A DNA stretch of 64,000 nucleotides from NCBI RefSeq assembly GCF_003286085.1, contig NW_020825289.1, forward strand, positions 18,378,001-18,442,000, given 5' to 3'. Positions 48,960 through 60,942 of the stretch are shown one piece after another. The translations under genes were made by a program, and so were the position numbers. This DNA is from Drosophila persimilis (lineage: Eukaryota; Arthropoda; Insecta; Diptera; Drosophilidae). The notes beneath the pieces were generated by a model, which was given only the letters and a program-made list of their open reading frames with translations, was not told the origin of the DNA and did no database searches. The first letter of the stretch is position 1; each line of letters starts with the position of its first letter.

Positions 48960-49369
48960 GTTTCTTGCGTCGTGTGTGAAAAGTAATTTAGTTGATCAAA
49001 CTCGGCTTACATGCATATGCATACATACTCAACCAGTTAAGAGGCACTGAGAGAGACCAAAGAGTCTCAAAACCAGCTTAGAGCGAGCCGACAAGTGTGT
49101 CTCGCAGACAGCATCCGCTCTTGCCCGTGCAAGTAAGCGAAACAGCACTAGCTGTGTTATTTTGGAGTCGTCTTCTCTTGCTTCTCTCTTCTACGTGGAG
49201 CGTAGCTTGGCGGCCGTCTTTTCTTCAGCCAAGAAATCATTCCCCACGCTCTCAGCTCCGCTCGCGCGTTATTAACAGCTCTCGATTGTGTAGGGTGTGG
49301 TGCTGGGCGCGTTTTCACATTTGGCGCACGCGAAACTCAGGAAGATTCATCAACAGTTTTCCCAATAAT

Positions 49370-52300
49370 ATGTGGCGCCCCAAGATGGTAAATAACGTGG
49401 GAAGCACGTTAGCTGGCTCCCTTTTGCTGGGACTTGCCCTCCTCGCCACGCAGGCAGAGGCGCAGAGGACGCCAACCATTTCATACATCACACAGGAACA
49501 GATCAAGGACATCGGCGGCACTGTCGAGTTCGACTGCTCCGTTCAGTATGCCAAGGAGTACAATGTGCTCTTCCTCAAGACCGACTCGGATCCGGTCTTC
49601 CTCTCCACGGGCTCCACGCTCGTCATCAAAGACTCGCGCTTCTCGCTGCGCTACGACCCCAGTTCTTCCACCTACAAACTGCAAATAAAGGACATCCAGG
49701 AGACGGACGCTGGCACCTACACCTGTCAGGTGGTGATCTCCACCGTGCACAAGGTGAGCGCCGAAGTCAAGCTCTCTGTGCGCCGCCCGCCCGTTATCTC
49801 CGACAATTCCACGCAATCGATTGTGGCCAGCGAGGGCAGCGAGGTCCAAATGGAGTGCTTTGCCAGCGGTTATCCGACCCCGACCATCACATGGCGTCGC
49901 GAGAACAATGCCATTCTGCCAACGGGTGAGTCTTTCTTCCACAAACTTCAATGTTTCGAAATTACTATTTACCGTTTTCCGTGCGGGATGTGGGTTGTGG
50001 GGCGTTTAACCCATGCCATGTATTACATGTACAACATAGCGTTTGATGGGTGCTCTGTTCTGGCGCTCTCCTCTCTCGCTGCTTGTCTGTCTGTCTGTCC
50101 CGCTTTGACCATAGTTGAGAGAGAGAGTGTGTGAGTGCTTTTGTGTAGGTGTGTGTGTGAGAGTGACCGTGACTCACTCAGGCGTCACCTCTCAAGCTTT
50201 GTTTATTTAGTTGTTGCTATTATGCCGTTTGCCGTTTGCCTGCTGTCTTCTTTCACCTTCTTTCTCCCCCACAAGCCACCCCAGGGCAACCTGTTCGGTG
50301 GCCATATTTCGCAATTGTTTCTTTAAGGGAGCGGTGCCAGTTCTAGGCCCTTGATTTTATTGCCATGCACACTGTGAAATTTCATTGGAAATTCCACGCT
50401 GGACAAGTGCCAAATGCTTTGTGTTTTCCATTTCTTTGTATTTCTTGTAGAGAGCCTTTCCTTTCCCGAAAAGAAGGGAAAAGCTAATAAAATAATTTGG
50501 TCCACAGGTAGAATGCACCGTTCTTGTACAAGGTTAATCCCGTACAGGTGCTAGCTGCTGTTCTACCTGAACTATGACCCTGCGCACCGAACCCTCCGTA
50601 ATGGTTTCTTAACAAGATCGCAGCGTCATCGGCAGCGGCAACAAAAAAGCAATTAGTGTAACTAATCCGATAGATACTTAATGCCTAATACCTGGAAAGA
50701 AATGGTGGGCCGGGCACACCCTATACCACACCACACTACGCTGCGCTGCTCTGCTCGTTGGGCGTCGTATCTGAACTTGTGCAATCTTTAATTGGGGTGT
50801 AGGGGATCCAATACCATACTGGAGTAGCATGCTCAAAAATGGACCTGGAAAGCAATAAAGTGAACCACAATAACGTGGATACGCTTGATGGCAAGTCAGA
50901 AATGGCTTAACTTTTTCCTGCTGTTCCCATAAATCAAAGGCCTAGGGTGGGTCCCCGGTTCGGTACGATACGGGTCTGGGTCTGGGTCTGGGTCTGGGTG
51001 TCCAGTGTTTGCCAGGAGGTTTCTGTGTGGAGTTTCACACTTTTTTACGCTCTAATTTAAAGAGCTTAAGCAAACAAACCCAGGCTTTGAAATGCGCCAA
51101 CGAGGCGATCCATGCAGTCATCCGTCCATCCATCCAGGAACCATCCAGGGACTGCAAGGGTGGCGGAGATGCGAGTGCAGAAGGCGTGCTCTGAAGAGAA
51201 CTGGAGGAGTTGTTGCCTTTTGTGCTTCATACAGCATTCCCATTTCCATTTCCATGCACATGCCCGTTCCCGTTCCCGTTCCCGTTCCCGCTCCCATTTG
51301 CCATTCCGAGTTTTTGAGGCATTCGACAACTTCAGCACGCGCAATTGCTTCCGCAACTTGAAAACGTTCCACGGAACGTTTGATGGTCCCCGGGCCTAGG
51401 TCCTGGGCATGGGCAAATGGGCAAAGGTATGGGCTTAAGCAAACATCGGGAACAACGGCCCGTGCAAATGCTTTTTGCACTGGAGGGCTGTTTCTTACGT
51501 ACGTATCAGACACGGTCTAGGCTTTGCTCTCGGCTCTCGGCAATGGGTGGGCAGCAGGGGAGGGGCACGGTGCAGCAAAAAACAGGGAACCGTGAATGAA
51601 AGAAAGAGTAAACAACAAACAATGCTAGAGCCTGAGAGCATGGTTTCTGCCCCTGTCACACCCCTGGCCAGACCAGTCCCTGCCCCACCTCGCCCTACCG
51701 TGCTCGCCTGGCTACATAATTTTTATTTTGATAGCCGGCGAATACAATCGAAGAATACAAAATATACAAAATATATAAATTACAAGCTAAAAAGGTAACC
51801 CAAACAATGGGTGTGCGTGTGTGTGTGTGTGTTGTGTAAAGTGCAAACAAACAAGCCGCAGCGATCCGATCCGATCCCCTGTCTAAGCAACCCTAACCCC
51901 CCAGGCGAAAAGGGTACGCTGTACGCAGTACCCAGTACCAGCGTCCCGCCCAGGGACCAAACCGGAGGAACCCCTAATCAACCATTTCCGTTTTGCCAGC
52001 AGTTTTCGGGGTGTTGGGCTGGACTCCGTCGGGGAGTCGAGAGTGCATGCCAATTTGTGCGTTGCCATGCAAATCAATTGGTTATTCTCCGTTTTTTATT
52101 GAACACCCAAACAGCACTTTGGAAGAGATAAACAGAGAGAAGGGGAGGGAGAGAGAGAGAGTGTGAGTAAACAGAGACATGTGCATCGACTTGCACCTGG
52201 CTCCCATTCAAATTCGTGCTTGCCCCAGCGAAATCACACTCGTATTTCCATAATAAACCTCACCTTGAGCTACTGCTCACGTGAGGAGTTTGTTTTCTGC

Positions 52301-55300
52301 AGAGAATGCTGAATTTGCTGAAGCCTAAATAGCAATCGCAATCGACAGCAGACAGCTGTCGAAAATTGGGTTATTGTTTGGCTTAGTTTCGGCACAGGAA
52401 GTGAGCTGATGATACTTATCTGGGATCTGATCGAGGGATGCAGATCCTCGGATCATGCTCAATTAACTTTAATTGTTCCATTATGTGTGATCCAGCGAGA
52501 GTTCTGTGATATATACGCTTCATAAGCTTCTACGTTAATTCCAGTCTTGGCAAGATCTGTTCGGACCGTCCCCAGTCCCTCTATGACGCCCTTCTGCTGC
52601 TGTTGATTAACTTTTATGCAAATTGTTGTATGGTAAATTGCGAATTAAACTCAAGTGAGCATTATCAAGTACTCCAATCGCGCCCTTAAATACAAATGCA
52701 ATTTCGCCCACTCCCTCGCTCTCTGTAGTCCCTTTAGAAGGGTGCAAATCTTAAATTTAATAATATTTACGCTTAAACATTTCGATGCGCAATTGATGCT
52801 CCTCTCGAGATCTCAACAGGGCGTGTGCCCAAAGCCCAAATTAGTTGCCCGAGAGTGCAGCCCAGATTCCCATTTAATGAATAATGGAAAAAACATTCTT
52901 CAAATGCCGGAGGCAGCAGCTGGGAATGAGTTTGAAAAGTATTTGCAAGTAATTAGGTTTTTGCGAGGTAGAGGGAGTCCTTTGATGACGATGGGCATGT
53001 TTTTATAGGTCCCCTTCTGCCGTTTCCTCTTCCTGTTTGCAGCCGCAACTGCCTTGCTGCATCCTCTTTGTTGCAAAGTCAAAGTACAGCGAAACGAGAC
53101 CAAGAACGACAACGATAAACGCTGCTGATGACGTACTGCCATGGAAAACTTGTTTATAAATGTTGGTTGCTGGGGCAACGACCACCTGGTCAACATGGGG
53201 CAACCACTGTCCGCCACCGTACACTGCGAAAAATTCAACAAGAACTAAGGCAAGCATTTCTAGTTCCAGGGAAAGTGTGTGCTTAGATACTCACTCTTTA
53301 ACAGGCCGTAAAAGATGCCAGATTCTGCTTTTAATGATCATGTTTTAGATCTATTGTCTGGCCGAGGATTTAGATGTCTCAGTGGCCCTTAGTGGTAATA
53401 ACTTGTTAGTTAATAGCTGAACTGGTCTCGTCTCTCAGGCCTCGATCGTCCCAGTTTTCTTTTGGGCCTGACTGAAGCCATTTTGTCCGTTCCGCTACCC
53501 TCCCCTCACCACCACCAGAGCTTATCACACCAAAAAAAGGAGAAAGGGAAGAGGAAGGAGGAAAAGTGAGAGAAATAGAATTCATTTCAATTCATGTAGC
53601 GCTCTTTGTGTGGCAATTCCCGTATTTATTTAGCACTTTTAGCTGCATGTTTCACCTTCGGAGCGACCGAGCGACCGGAGCGACCGGCTTTTTAATCCTT
53701 ATCACACTCACAAAGGATACACGACTTTCGTTTTCCTCTCTCTCCTCTGCAATCGGCAATCCCATCGCATTGTTTGCTGTGGTACTTAGTCAATATTTGT
53801 TTAGGCACTCGGCGGCACACACGGACATTGTGCAACAATCTCCCATTTTCATTTTTTGGCGTAATTGCTATTTTAATAGTTTTCTTTTCATGCCATGATT
53901 TATGCTTTGTAAGCGGCCCCTGCGGTACAGTCTGCACTCGGCCACATCCAAAGAGAATCCAAACAAGAAGCAAACATCAATTGAGTTGAGGGAGAGAGCG
54001 AGAGAGAGAGAGAGAGAGAGAGCTGAGTGTAATCCAATAAATGGCATGCCAGGCCGCATAACTCGGGTAGCTATAATGTACTACTCGAAAGAAGAAAATC
54101 ACTTTTGAAAAGTCAACAACAGAGTCTGTCGTCTCTCGGGTGGTGGACCTGGGACGTGGCTCTCTCTCTATGGGATGGGATGGGATGGGGGTGGGGGGTC
54201 ACTGGGGAGGGTGTCTCCATGTCGCTGTGTGCGGTTTCAAGGCGAAGGCAGTGTCTGAGGCGCGCTACCCGCCAAAGTGGGTGCATTCACATGTCTCAAG
54301 AGCTTGTTATAGGCTCGATATACGAGTATCTATGTGTATGCGTGTGTGTGTGTGTGCGTGTGTGTGTACCCCCCAACACCAACATCAACACAAGGGAAGC
54401 CCTTACTTCATGTGGATGGATGTTCCTTGATGAGTTTGGGTGACAAAACAGGAAGAGGCGACAAATTTGCACAGGCATGCAATTTCTTTCCATAAAATAC
54501 AACCATGACTATGAGAATGATGATGACTATGATTATAATGATGATGATGATGACGATGATGATGATGATGTTAGGGATGGGGATGGGACTGCATCTGCCA
54601 GGTGTTGGTTCAAAAGACGCTCCCCGTCGTGGGTTTAATCAACTCTGTCCACACTTGACTTCTGGGGCAAGACAGAACTGGGCGGTTAATTGAGGATTTG
54701 AAAATGCAGTTGGGTCTCCACTCGGGATCCATGCATCCTCTGAACAGCCTGTTTCCTGCCACATCAATTTAGCTATTAGAACCGAAGCGGAGTGCTCCAA
54801 TTAATGAAATCACGCCGGGAAATATCAGTATCAAGTCAATGAAATGGAACAATTTGGTCAATCCTATTACGACAAAAAGAAGAAATGTGAAAATCATATT
54901 GGGGAAAAAACATTGTGTGCACTTTTTAATTGGATTTTTGCCAGGCCATACGCAGGGCACAGAACTGAGAGGTGTGTGTGTGTGTGTGTGTGGGAACGAG
55001 AGACATGACCCATCTGTGACTCGCCCAGAGCCATGATGGATCGGATCGGATTGGATTGGACTGGTCTGGACTGGAATGGGTTAGGTTGGGTGCGGGTGCG
55101 GGTGCGGGTGTACACTAGGGTTCGTGCCTAGCGCTTTGTGAGTGTGCTGTGCAGTGGGCGAAGCGTCATTAAAAGCGCACCCGTTCTGCCACTGGATTAT
55201 GGCGATGAGTCACACGTGTCGCAACTCGCATTAACATTCATAATTTCCACGCGGCTCGGTTCTGGCAACTGTTCCTCAGATTCTGTTGACATTTCAAGTT

Positions 55301-58300
55301 GAGGTCGAAGAAGAAGGTGCTGTCTGGGGCTTTTCCTGCGCTTTCCTTGCCAAATAGCAGGAAATTGAAATGGGAAAAAGGAAAATTCAAATATGGCTGC
55401 AGGCCCAGACGGGCCCGGACCGGCACACCCCTCACCGCTCAGCGCTCAGCGCTCAGCACCCCCCAAAAAAAACAACACCGGGCGGGGATGGGAAAAGGGA
55501 AAGGGAAAGCGGTTGCATCAATGTTTTATTTTTTTCCCACTTAGTTGTTGTTTCGACTGCCGTGTCGCTTGTTTCCCTCATGATGTCTGGCCCTGCCCTG
55601 TGATTGGTGCACATACTTTTTTGCATGCCAAATTCGATTTCCACTTCCAGGATGCCTCGGTGGTGGTTTCCTGCTGACAAAATGGCGTTCACGGCGGCAG
55701 CCGGCTTCCGAATAGTTTAAGACCATTAGAATCGGTGGCGGCAATCGAGTAACCCTTTCCACCGAACTTGTCACAAATTTTCCAAGCGAGCGCGCCCGCC
55801 TCATAACGCTGATGCATTTAACCGTTGACGGGCCACAGACCCGGACCCAAAACACAAACAGCTACAGAGCTCCCACCTTCGTCCACACCTGCCACAGTTA
55901 GGGGCAACCCTGTCAGGGTTTTCAATGCATTTTCCGTTTCCTCTTGCGCCGGCTTTTCGAGAGTCATCGCTGCGTTCCCGGTTATGGCTGGGATCCTTTC
56001 AGAACCAGACCAGACCATACCATTCTAGCTCCAGATATGTACCTGCCTGCACTTTGTCTGCATCACTTCTCACCTTTACCTTTACCTTTACCTTTGCCGC
56101 TGTCTTTGCCTTTGCCTTTGCACTTTGCACAATTTCCATTTTCTTTGGGCCTTGTTTTCGTTTGCCTTTAACTGACAATTTATCTCTGGCTGTTTGCCTA
56201 GGGGAGAGACTAGGCCTGGGATGGTGGCAGGGGTGTTACCAACGTTGTTTTCATTTTGTTTGATGGCAGGCGGAGACAGTCCCAGACAGGTTCGGTTCCT
56301 GCCCAGGCCTGGTCCAAAACAAATGGTTACTCCTCTCTCTGCCTGTCTGATTTTTCATTACTCTGTGCCGACTCGCCTCTTCGGGGTCTGTCTCTGTCTC
56401 TGTCTCTGTTTTTTCCTTTCTGTTTCTGTTTTCCTTTCATTAGTTGTCAGAGAGTGCACTCGCACTCCGCCCCTGAAGCGAGGCACCGCGTCATCCTGTC
56501 GGGCAAAGTGTTTTTAATTCTCTCATTAGTAACTGAAATTACTCCACACACACAGCCAAGATTCTGTATTATGGATGATGGATGGTGCTTGATTGTGGAT
56601 ATGATATGTACTCTGCAGACTCCACAGATCTGTGTGTTTCCGGTTCTGTTTTGGTTCGCTTTTATTGGTCCCTGATGACATGCGGGTTCCTTACAGCATC
56701 ACTCTCTCATTAGTTTGATTGTACAGAAATTTTCTTCATAATTTGTCAATATTTAATGTTTTTACGGATCAGCTAGATGCAGAGGCAGAGGCAGCGGCAG
56801 AGGCAGCGGCAGAGGTACAGTCTGCATTTAAAGTTCTTTTGTAGGCCAACCCTTGCCTGGCTCTTGTTTGGAATTCGAGTGATATATGAGTCTCGTTTGT
56901 AATTAGATGCCATTACAATGTTTTTCGATTCCTGAATACAATCCTAAATCTAACATATCTCGAATTCCGTTTACAATTCCTATTCGTGAAGGGTGTTCCG
57001 TTTCAATGACTTTCTGCTCTACTATACGATCCATTTGACCCTTCAGAATGAACCAGATCTGGAGTCAATTCGGAGAGCATTTATATGGGGTTTAATTATA
57101 AACAGACTCGGAATTTCTTCACTCTCAAGAAAGAGCCATCTGTGCACTCTCTCTCTCTCTAGCGTTCCCTGCGATCTCTCTTCTGTCGCATAACTAATTA
57201 GCAATTAAGTATTTGCCTTCTTCTGACACGCCCCAATTACGCGTCTGCACAGCCCCAAAGCCCGAGAACGAGGGGGCAGGAGGGAAATATAGTTTACATG
57301 CTAACGGTAAAACGGTTTACAGGCGACAAATGTTCTGGGAAGCTCTTGAATGCCTCCACACCTGACTCGCATATCATTTCGTGCTCCAGCAGACACGCGG
57401 GCGTCCATCAAAGCAAATACTCGTATAATAATAGAACAAAATAAAACAAAAAACAGTCGAAAAACTCAAAACTCTTTACTATGCTTAGACATTTGTCATT
57501 TTGAGTGCGTTCCCTCCCCCCAGCCCTTCCCCGTTGAACCCCAAGCATTTGCCACTGCAGCTGCGCTTTTGGCCTAGACCAAGACCAGGCCCAGAGTCAC
57601 GCTGCTGCACTTAAAGTTCGCTGCGAGCCAGAAAACAGCAGCAGAAACAGAAAGAGAAACAGAAACAGCAACTGGGATTGAGGGATAGAGAAAGAACCTG
57701 TTTTGGGCCTAGCCGAGTACACATGACATGACAGCCCATTGGCAGGCACAGTAAACGCTCGTAAATTACAAACGCAACAAATTTCATTTGTTTGCCAGAG
57801 GGAAAAATTATCTTTTACGGCTCGCACTTTGTTGTGCTTTTTATGGGAACATAAACATCACTTGCAGTACGCATTTTTGTGACTCTCCTTATTTGGATCA
57901 TAATTAAACATCCCCGATAGATACTTAATATTCCATCCACAAGATTTCACTACTAGATCCTGGAGCTCTGAAAGGGATGGGTGCTCCTCCCATCCTCCCA
58001 TTCCAGTGTGATCCCCTGGAAATGGGGCACTTGATAGCCATTTCTATCCCACATTCGACTCGCTACTATATTGCTGGAGTGTTTGTCTTGGGCTTGTGTC
58101 CAATGGGGGGCGACAAATGCTTTCTGGTCATGCTGCTGCTGCTCCATTGGACTAATTAAACAAAGCCCACGACTGTGTCGCTCTCTGGAGTCTTCAAGGG
58201 ATATCTGCCATGCCATGACATGTGTGTGTTTTTCTAATATTGAAATGAGTTTGTTGCGTTGTTTCCTCCAATGCCCGCATCACGATGTTGCCCCCCCGCC

Positions 58301-60061
58301 AGCAGAAGAGCTTCGTTCGTTCAATTTGCTGCAATTGTGAGGAGGCCGCCTTAACCCATTGCCATGTCGATTACTATGGCTACAGAGGGTGGGAGGGGGG
58401 AGGTGTAGGGAGTCGGGGACAGGCTGTCAATCCAATTTTAATGAAATGTGTTACTTCGATTCCCAGGCGCAATTAATTTGCAATGTTTCAGTCGAGTAGG
58501 CATGCCACCCTCTCCCCCCGCTCAATCCCTTTGCCCGCATTTGGAATGCAATTCGCATGAAACATACAATATTTCCAGGGCATTCCGGAGTTTTGGTCAA
58601 TGCTCTCTCTCTGTCTCTCTCCTGCTGCTTGGCAGTCCCTCCCCGGACTTTCTGTGTAGTTTGTGTCAATTGTTTGAGCCTGAATTGTTTTGGCAAATGT
58701 TTGAAGAGCAGCCACAGCCACAGACTCATATGAATACCATCTACGAGTACTCGTACATCTCTCTGTGCGGTTGAGAGGGGGCTGGGAGATCCCTGGGCTC
58801 ATTGCACTCGTTGCACTCCCTCTCCCTCTGCATCTGCATCTCTCTCTCTCTTTGCGCTGAGCCAACTTCCGGTTATGAGCCCAGCCAACACTGAGGCTGA
58901 GCGCACCTCTCGCACTGCAATTCCTATTCCCATTCGTATTCCCGTTTACGCTTCAGTTGCTTGTTGCAATGCAGGCGCCTCACCACCCTCCGCCCTCCAC
59001 TCTCCACCAGGCCCCTTTCGTGCTATCCTTTGGTGCACTTATGCCTAAGTGCAGCCGCGCTCTACGTTTTTCAAAATTAGTTGGCAGCAAAAACAAGCAG
59101 AAGCCGAAGCCGAAGCCGAAGCCAAAGGCAGTAGAGTCATAGGCACACCAGCAACAAAATGGTTTACTTGTTAGAGGTCATTAACGTTGCCATTGTTAGT
59201 GGAGCGAATGGCGGAGACGGGAGTGGGGAGTGGGAAGCGGGAAGAGCGTTAAAGGCAGGGAAAAGGTCACCCACACACAAAGTGCTAACGGATGTGGCCC
59301 CGGCTGGCTCATTAAAATCAGATTTTTGACTCTATTTTCACTGCACAAACACAAAAGGCTGAGGCCCGACCCGCTTAGAGCCGCTTCATTAATACATGCA
59401 CTAATCGTGGCTTGTTCTCACTTGAACGCACCCGCTGAATGAGATATATAAATATGCAATATAATGGATATCTAAACCTTACTCATGATCGCCTCTCTGT
59501 TATCTTTGATCCATTCCAGATAGTGCCACCTATGTGGGCAACATACTGCGCATCAAGTCGGTGAAGAAGGAGGACCGCGGCACCTACTACTGTGTGGCCG
59601 ACAACGGGGTCAGCAGGGGAGATCGCCGCAACATCAACATTGAGGTGGAGTTCTCGCCAGTGATAACCGTGCCACGGCCCCGTCTCGGCCAGGCGCTGCA
59701 GTATGACATGGATCTGGAGTGCCACATCGAGGCCTACCCACCGCCGGCCATTGTCTGGACCAAGGATGACATCCAGCTGGCCAACAACCAGCACTACAGC
59801 ATCTCGCACTTTGCCACCGCCGACGAGTACACCGACTCGACGCTGCGCGTGATCACCATCGAGAAGCGCCAGTACGGAGATTATGTCTGCAAGGCCACCA
59901 ATCGCTTTGGCGAGGCCGAGGCCCGTGTGAATCTGTTCGAGACGATCATCCCCGTGTGCCCGCCGGCCTGTGGCCAGGCGTACTATGCCGGAGCCGAGGA
60001 TGTGGCTGCCACCTCCTTTGCCCTGGTGGGCATCTTGCTGGCGCTGCTCTTCACCAGATAA
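49370..60061 (+). CDS. Lac: Lachesin, GPI-anchored immunoglobulin-domain adhesion protein
   Basis: Two coding exons, 49370-49925 and 59520-60061, join in frame to 365 residues. The ATG at 49370 (MWRPKMVNNVGS) is the first Met; the open frame upstream starts only from GTG. A signal peptide (about 1-31, ending TQAEA) precedes three Ig domains. Cys pairs are in CSVQYAKE...YTCQVV, ECFASGYPTPTITW...YYCVADN and ECHIEAYPPPAIVW...YVCKATN. The C-terminus is a short hydrophobic tail (TSFALVGILLALLF) with nothing basic and cytosolic after it, as in GPI-anchored proteins. Lachesin is a homophilic adhesion protein of septate junctions, needed for tracheal and blood-brain barrier integrity. Length and exon structure fit the orthologue. 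The intron splits the second Ig domain. Confidence 0.96.
49926..59519 (+). other. Lac: Lac intron (9.6 kb)
   Basis: GTGAGT at 49926 and an AG at 59518-59519 bound it. I see no nested gene. It is rich in microsatellites: GGTCTG (about 50970), CCCGTT (about 51260-51290), GA (53994-54021), GAT/ATG (about 54508-54570), GT (54974-54991), GGTGCG (about 55088-55110), AGGCAG/AGCGGC (about 56778-56816) and AAGCCG (about 59100-59122). Such long introns often carry tissue enhancers, which cannot be seen by eye. Confidence 0.9.
54505..54571. repeat. ATG/GAT-rich trinucleotide repeat
   Basis: Imperfect GAT repeat in the Lac intron. Its Met-only reading frame is an artefact of the repeat. Confidence 0.85.
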
Positions 60062-60577
60062 GCCAATGGTTCCCCCCACTGACTCTGACTACAAACGCTC
60101 CAAGTCCAAACCATCAATCAGCCCTCGAATACATAAATATATACTATACATAGATATAATATATAGTAACCTACATCATATACAAATCAATCCAACAGAC
60201 GTCGCAAAATGATTCGATTCTCTTTTCCTCTGTTCCTGCCTATGTTTTGTAGTTTCTGTTTCTGTTTCATTTTGCCTTTCCGTTTCCGTTTCGCCCTGTC
60301 CAATCTTCAAACGTCCAACATTATGTCTTAAGTTAAGTACGCTAAGTGAAAGGGCCCACGATAACTACGATATAGTTTTTTAGAACCGAACCCAAAAGCC
60401 GAATCAAGCCCAGCCACCACATTCGTCCGCTTTGTTTTCTGATCTGGCTCTGTATATGTTTTAAATATGTATTTTATTCTAAGCAAAAGACAATGACGAC
60501 GACGACGACGACGACACATCACAGCATTCCAATTACACAACACATCTCAGAATTATGAGAGTATTTTATGTTTATTT

Positions 60578-60583
60578 AATAAA
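60578..60583 (+). terminator. Lac: Polyadenylation signal of Lac (proximal)
   Basis: AATAAA about 520 nt after the stop. A second at 60834-60839 could give a longer tail, close to the dgt5 3' end. A (GAC)n run lies at about 60496-60516. Confidence 0.5.
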
Positions 60584-60870
60584 TATTAAAGTATTTTCGT
60601 TCTGCAAAACATGATAGACCCAAAACCTCAAAATCTGCATTGGAATCGCGGCAAAATTCATATCCGAATGAAGGCAAGCAACATCGTTGTGTACATCATT
60701 AGCTCCTAAGCGCAACTCGAAATTCTATTGAATACCGACATATTGTATGCCCAATTTGTAATGAGGGCGCAACAAAAAATCTATTTCGACTTTGTACTAA
60801 AATATAAAAACCAAAACAAAACAAAAAAAAATGAATAAAAATATATAAAAGTAAGATTTATAATTTATAA

Positions 60871-60876
60871 TTTATT
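60871..60876 (-). terminator. dgt5: Polyadenylation signal of dgt5
   Basis: AATAAA on the minus strand, about 70 nt beyond the dgt5 stop. It faces the distal Lac signal at only about 30 nt distance. Confidence 0.55.
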
Positions 60877-60942
60877 TTCCCTTCGAGGGATGTATCTATC
60901 TACAAAGTATTTTGAGCTTATGCATTCTAAGAATTGCTTGAA

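Noticed and set aside
49097-49369. N-terminal extension of Lac
   Set aside because: Begins at GTG; the signal peptide follows the ATG at 49370.
54505-54693. Plus-strand ORF starting with many Met residues
   Set aside because: It is a reading of a GAT/ATG trinucleotide repeat in the Lac intron.
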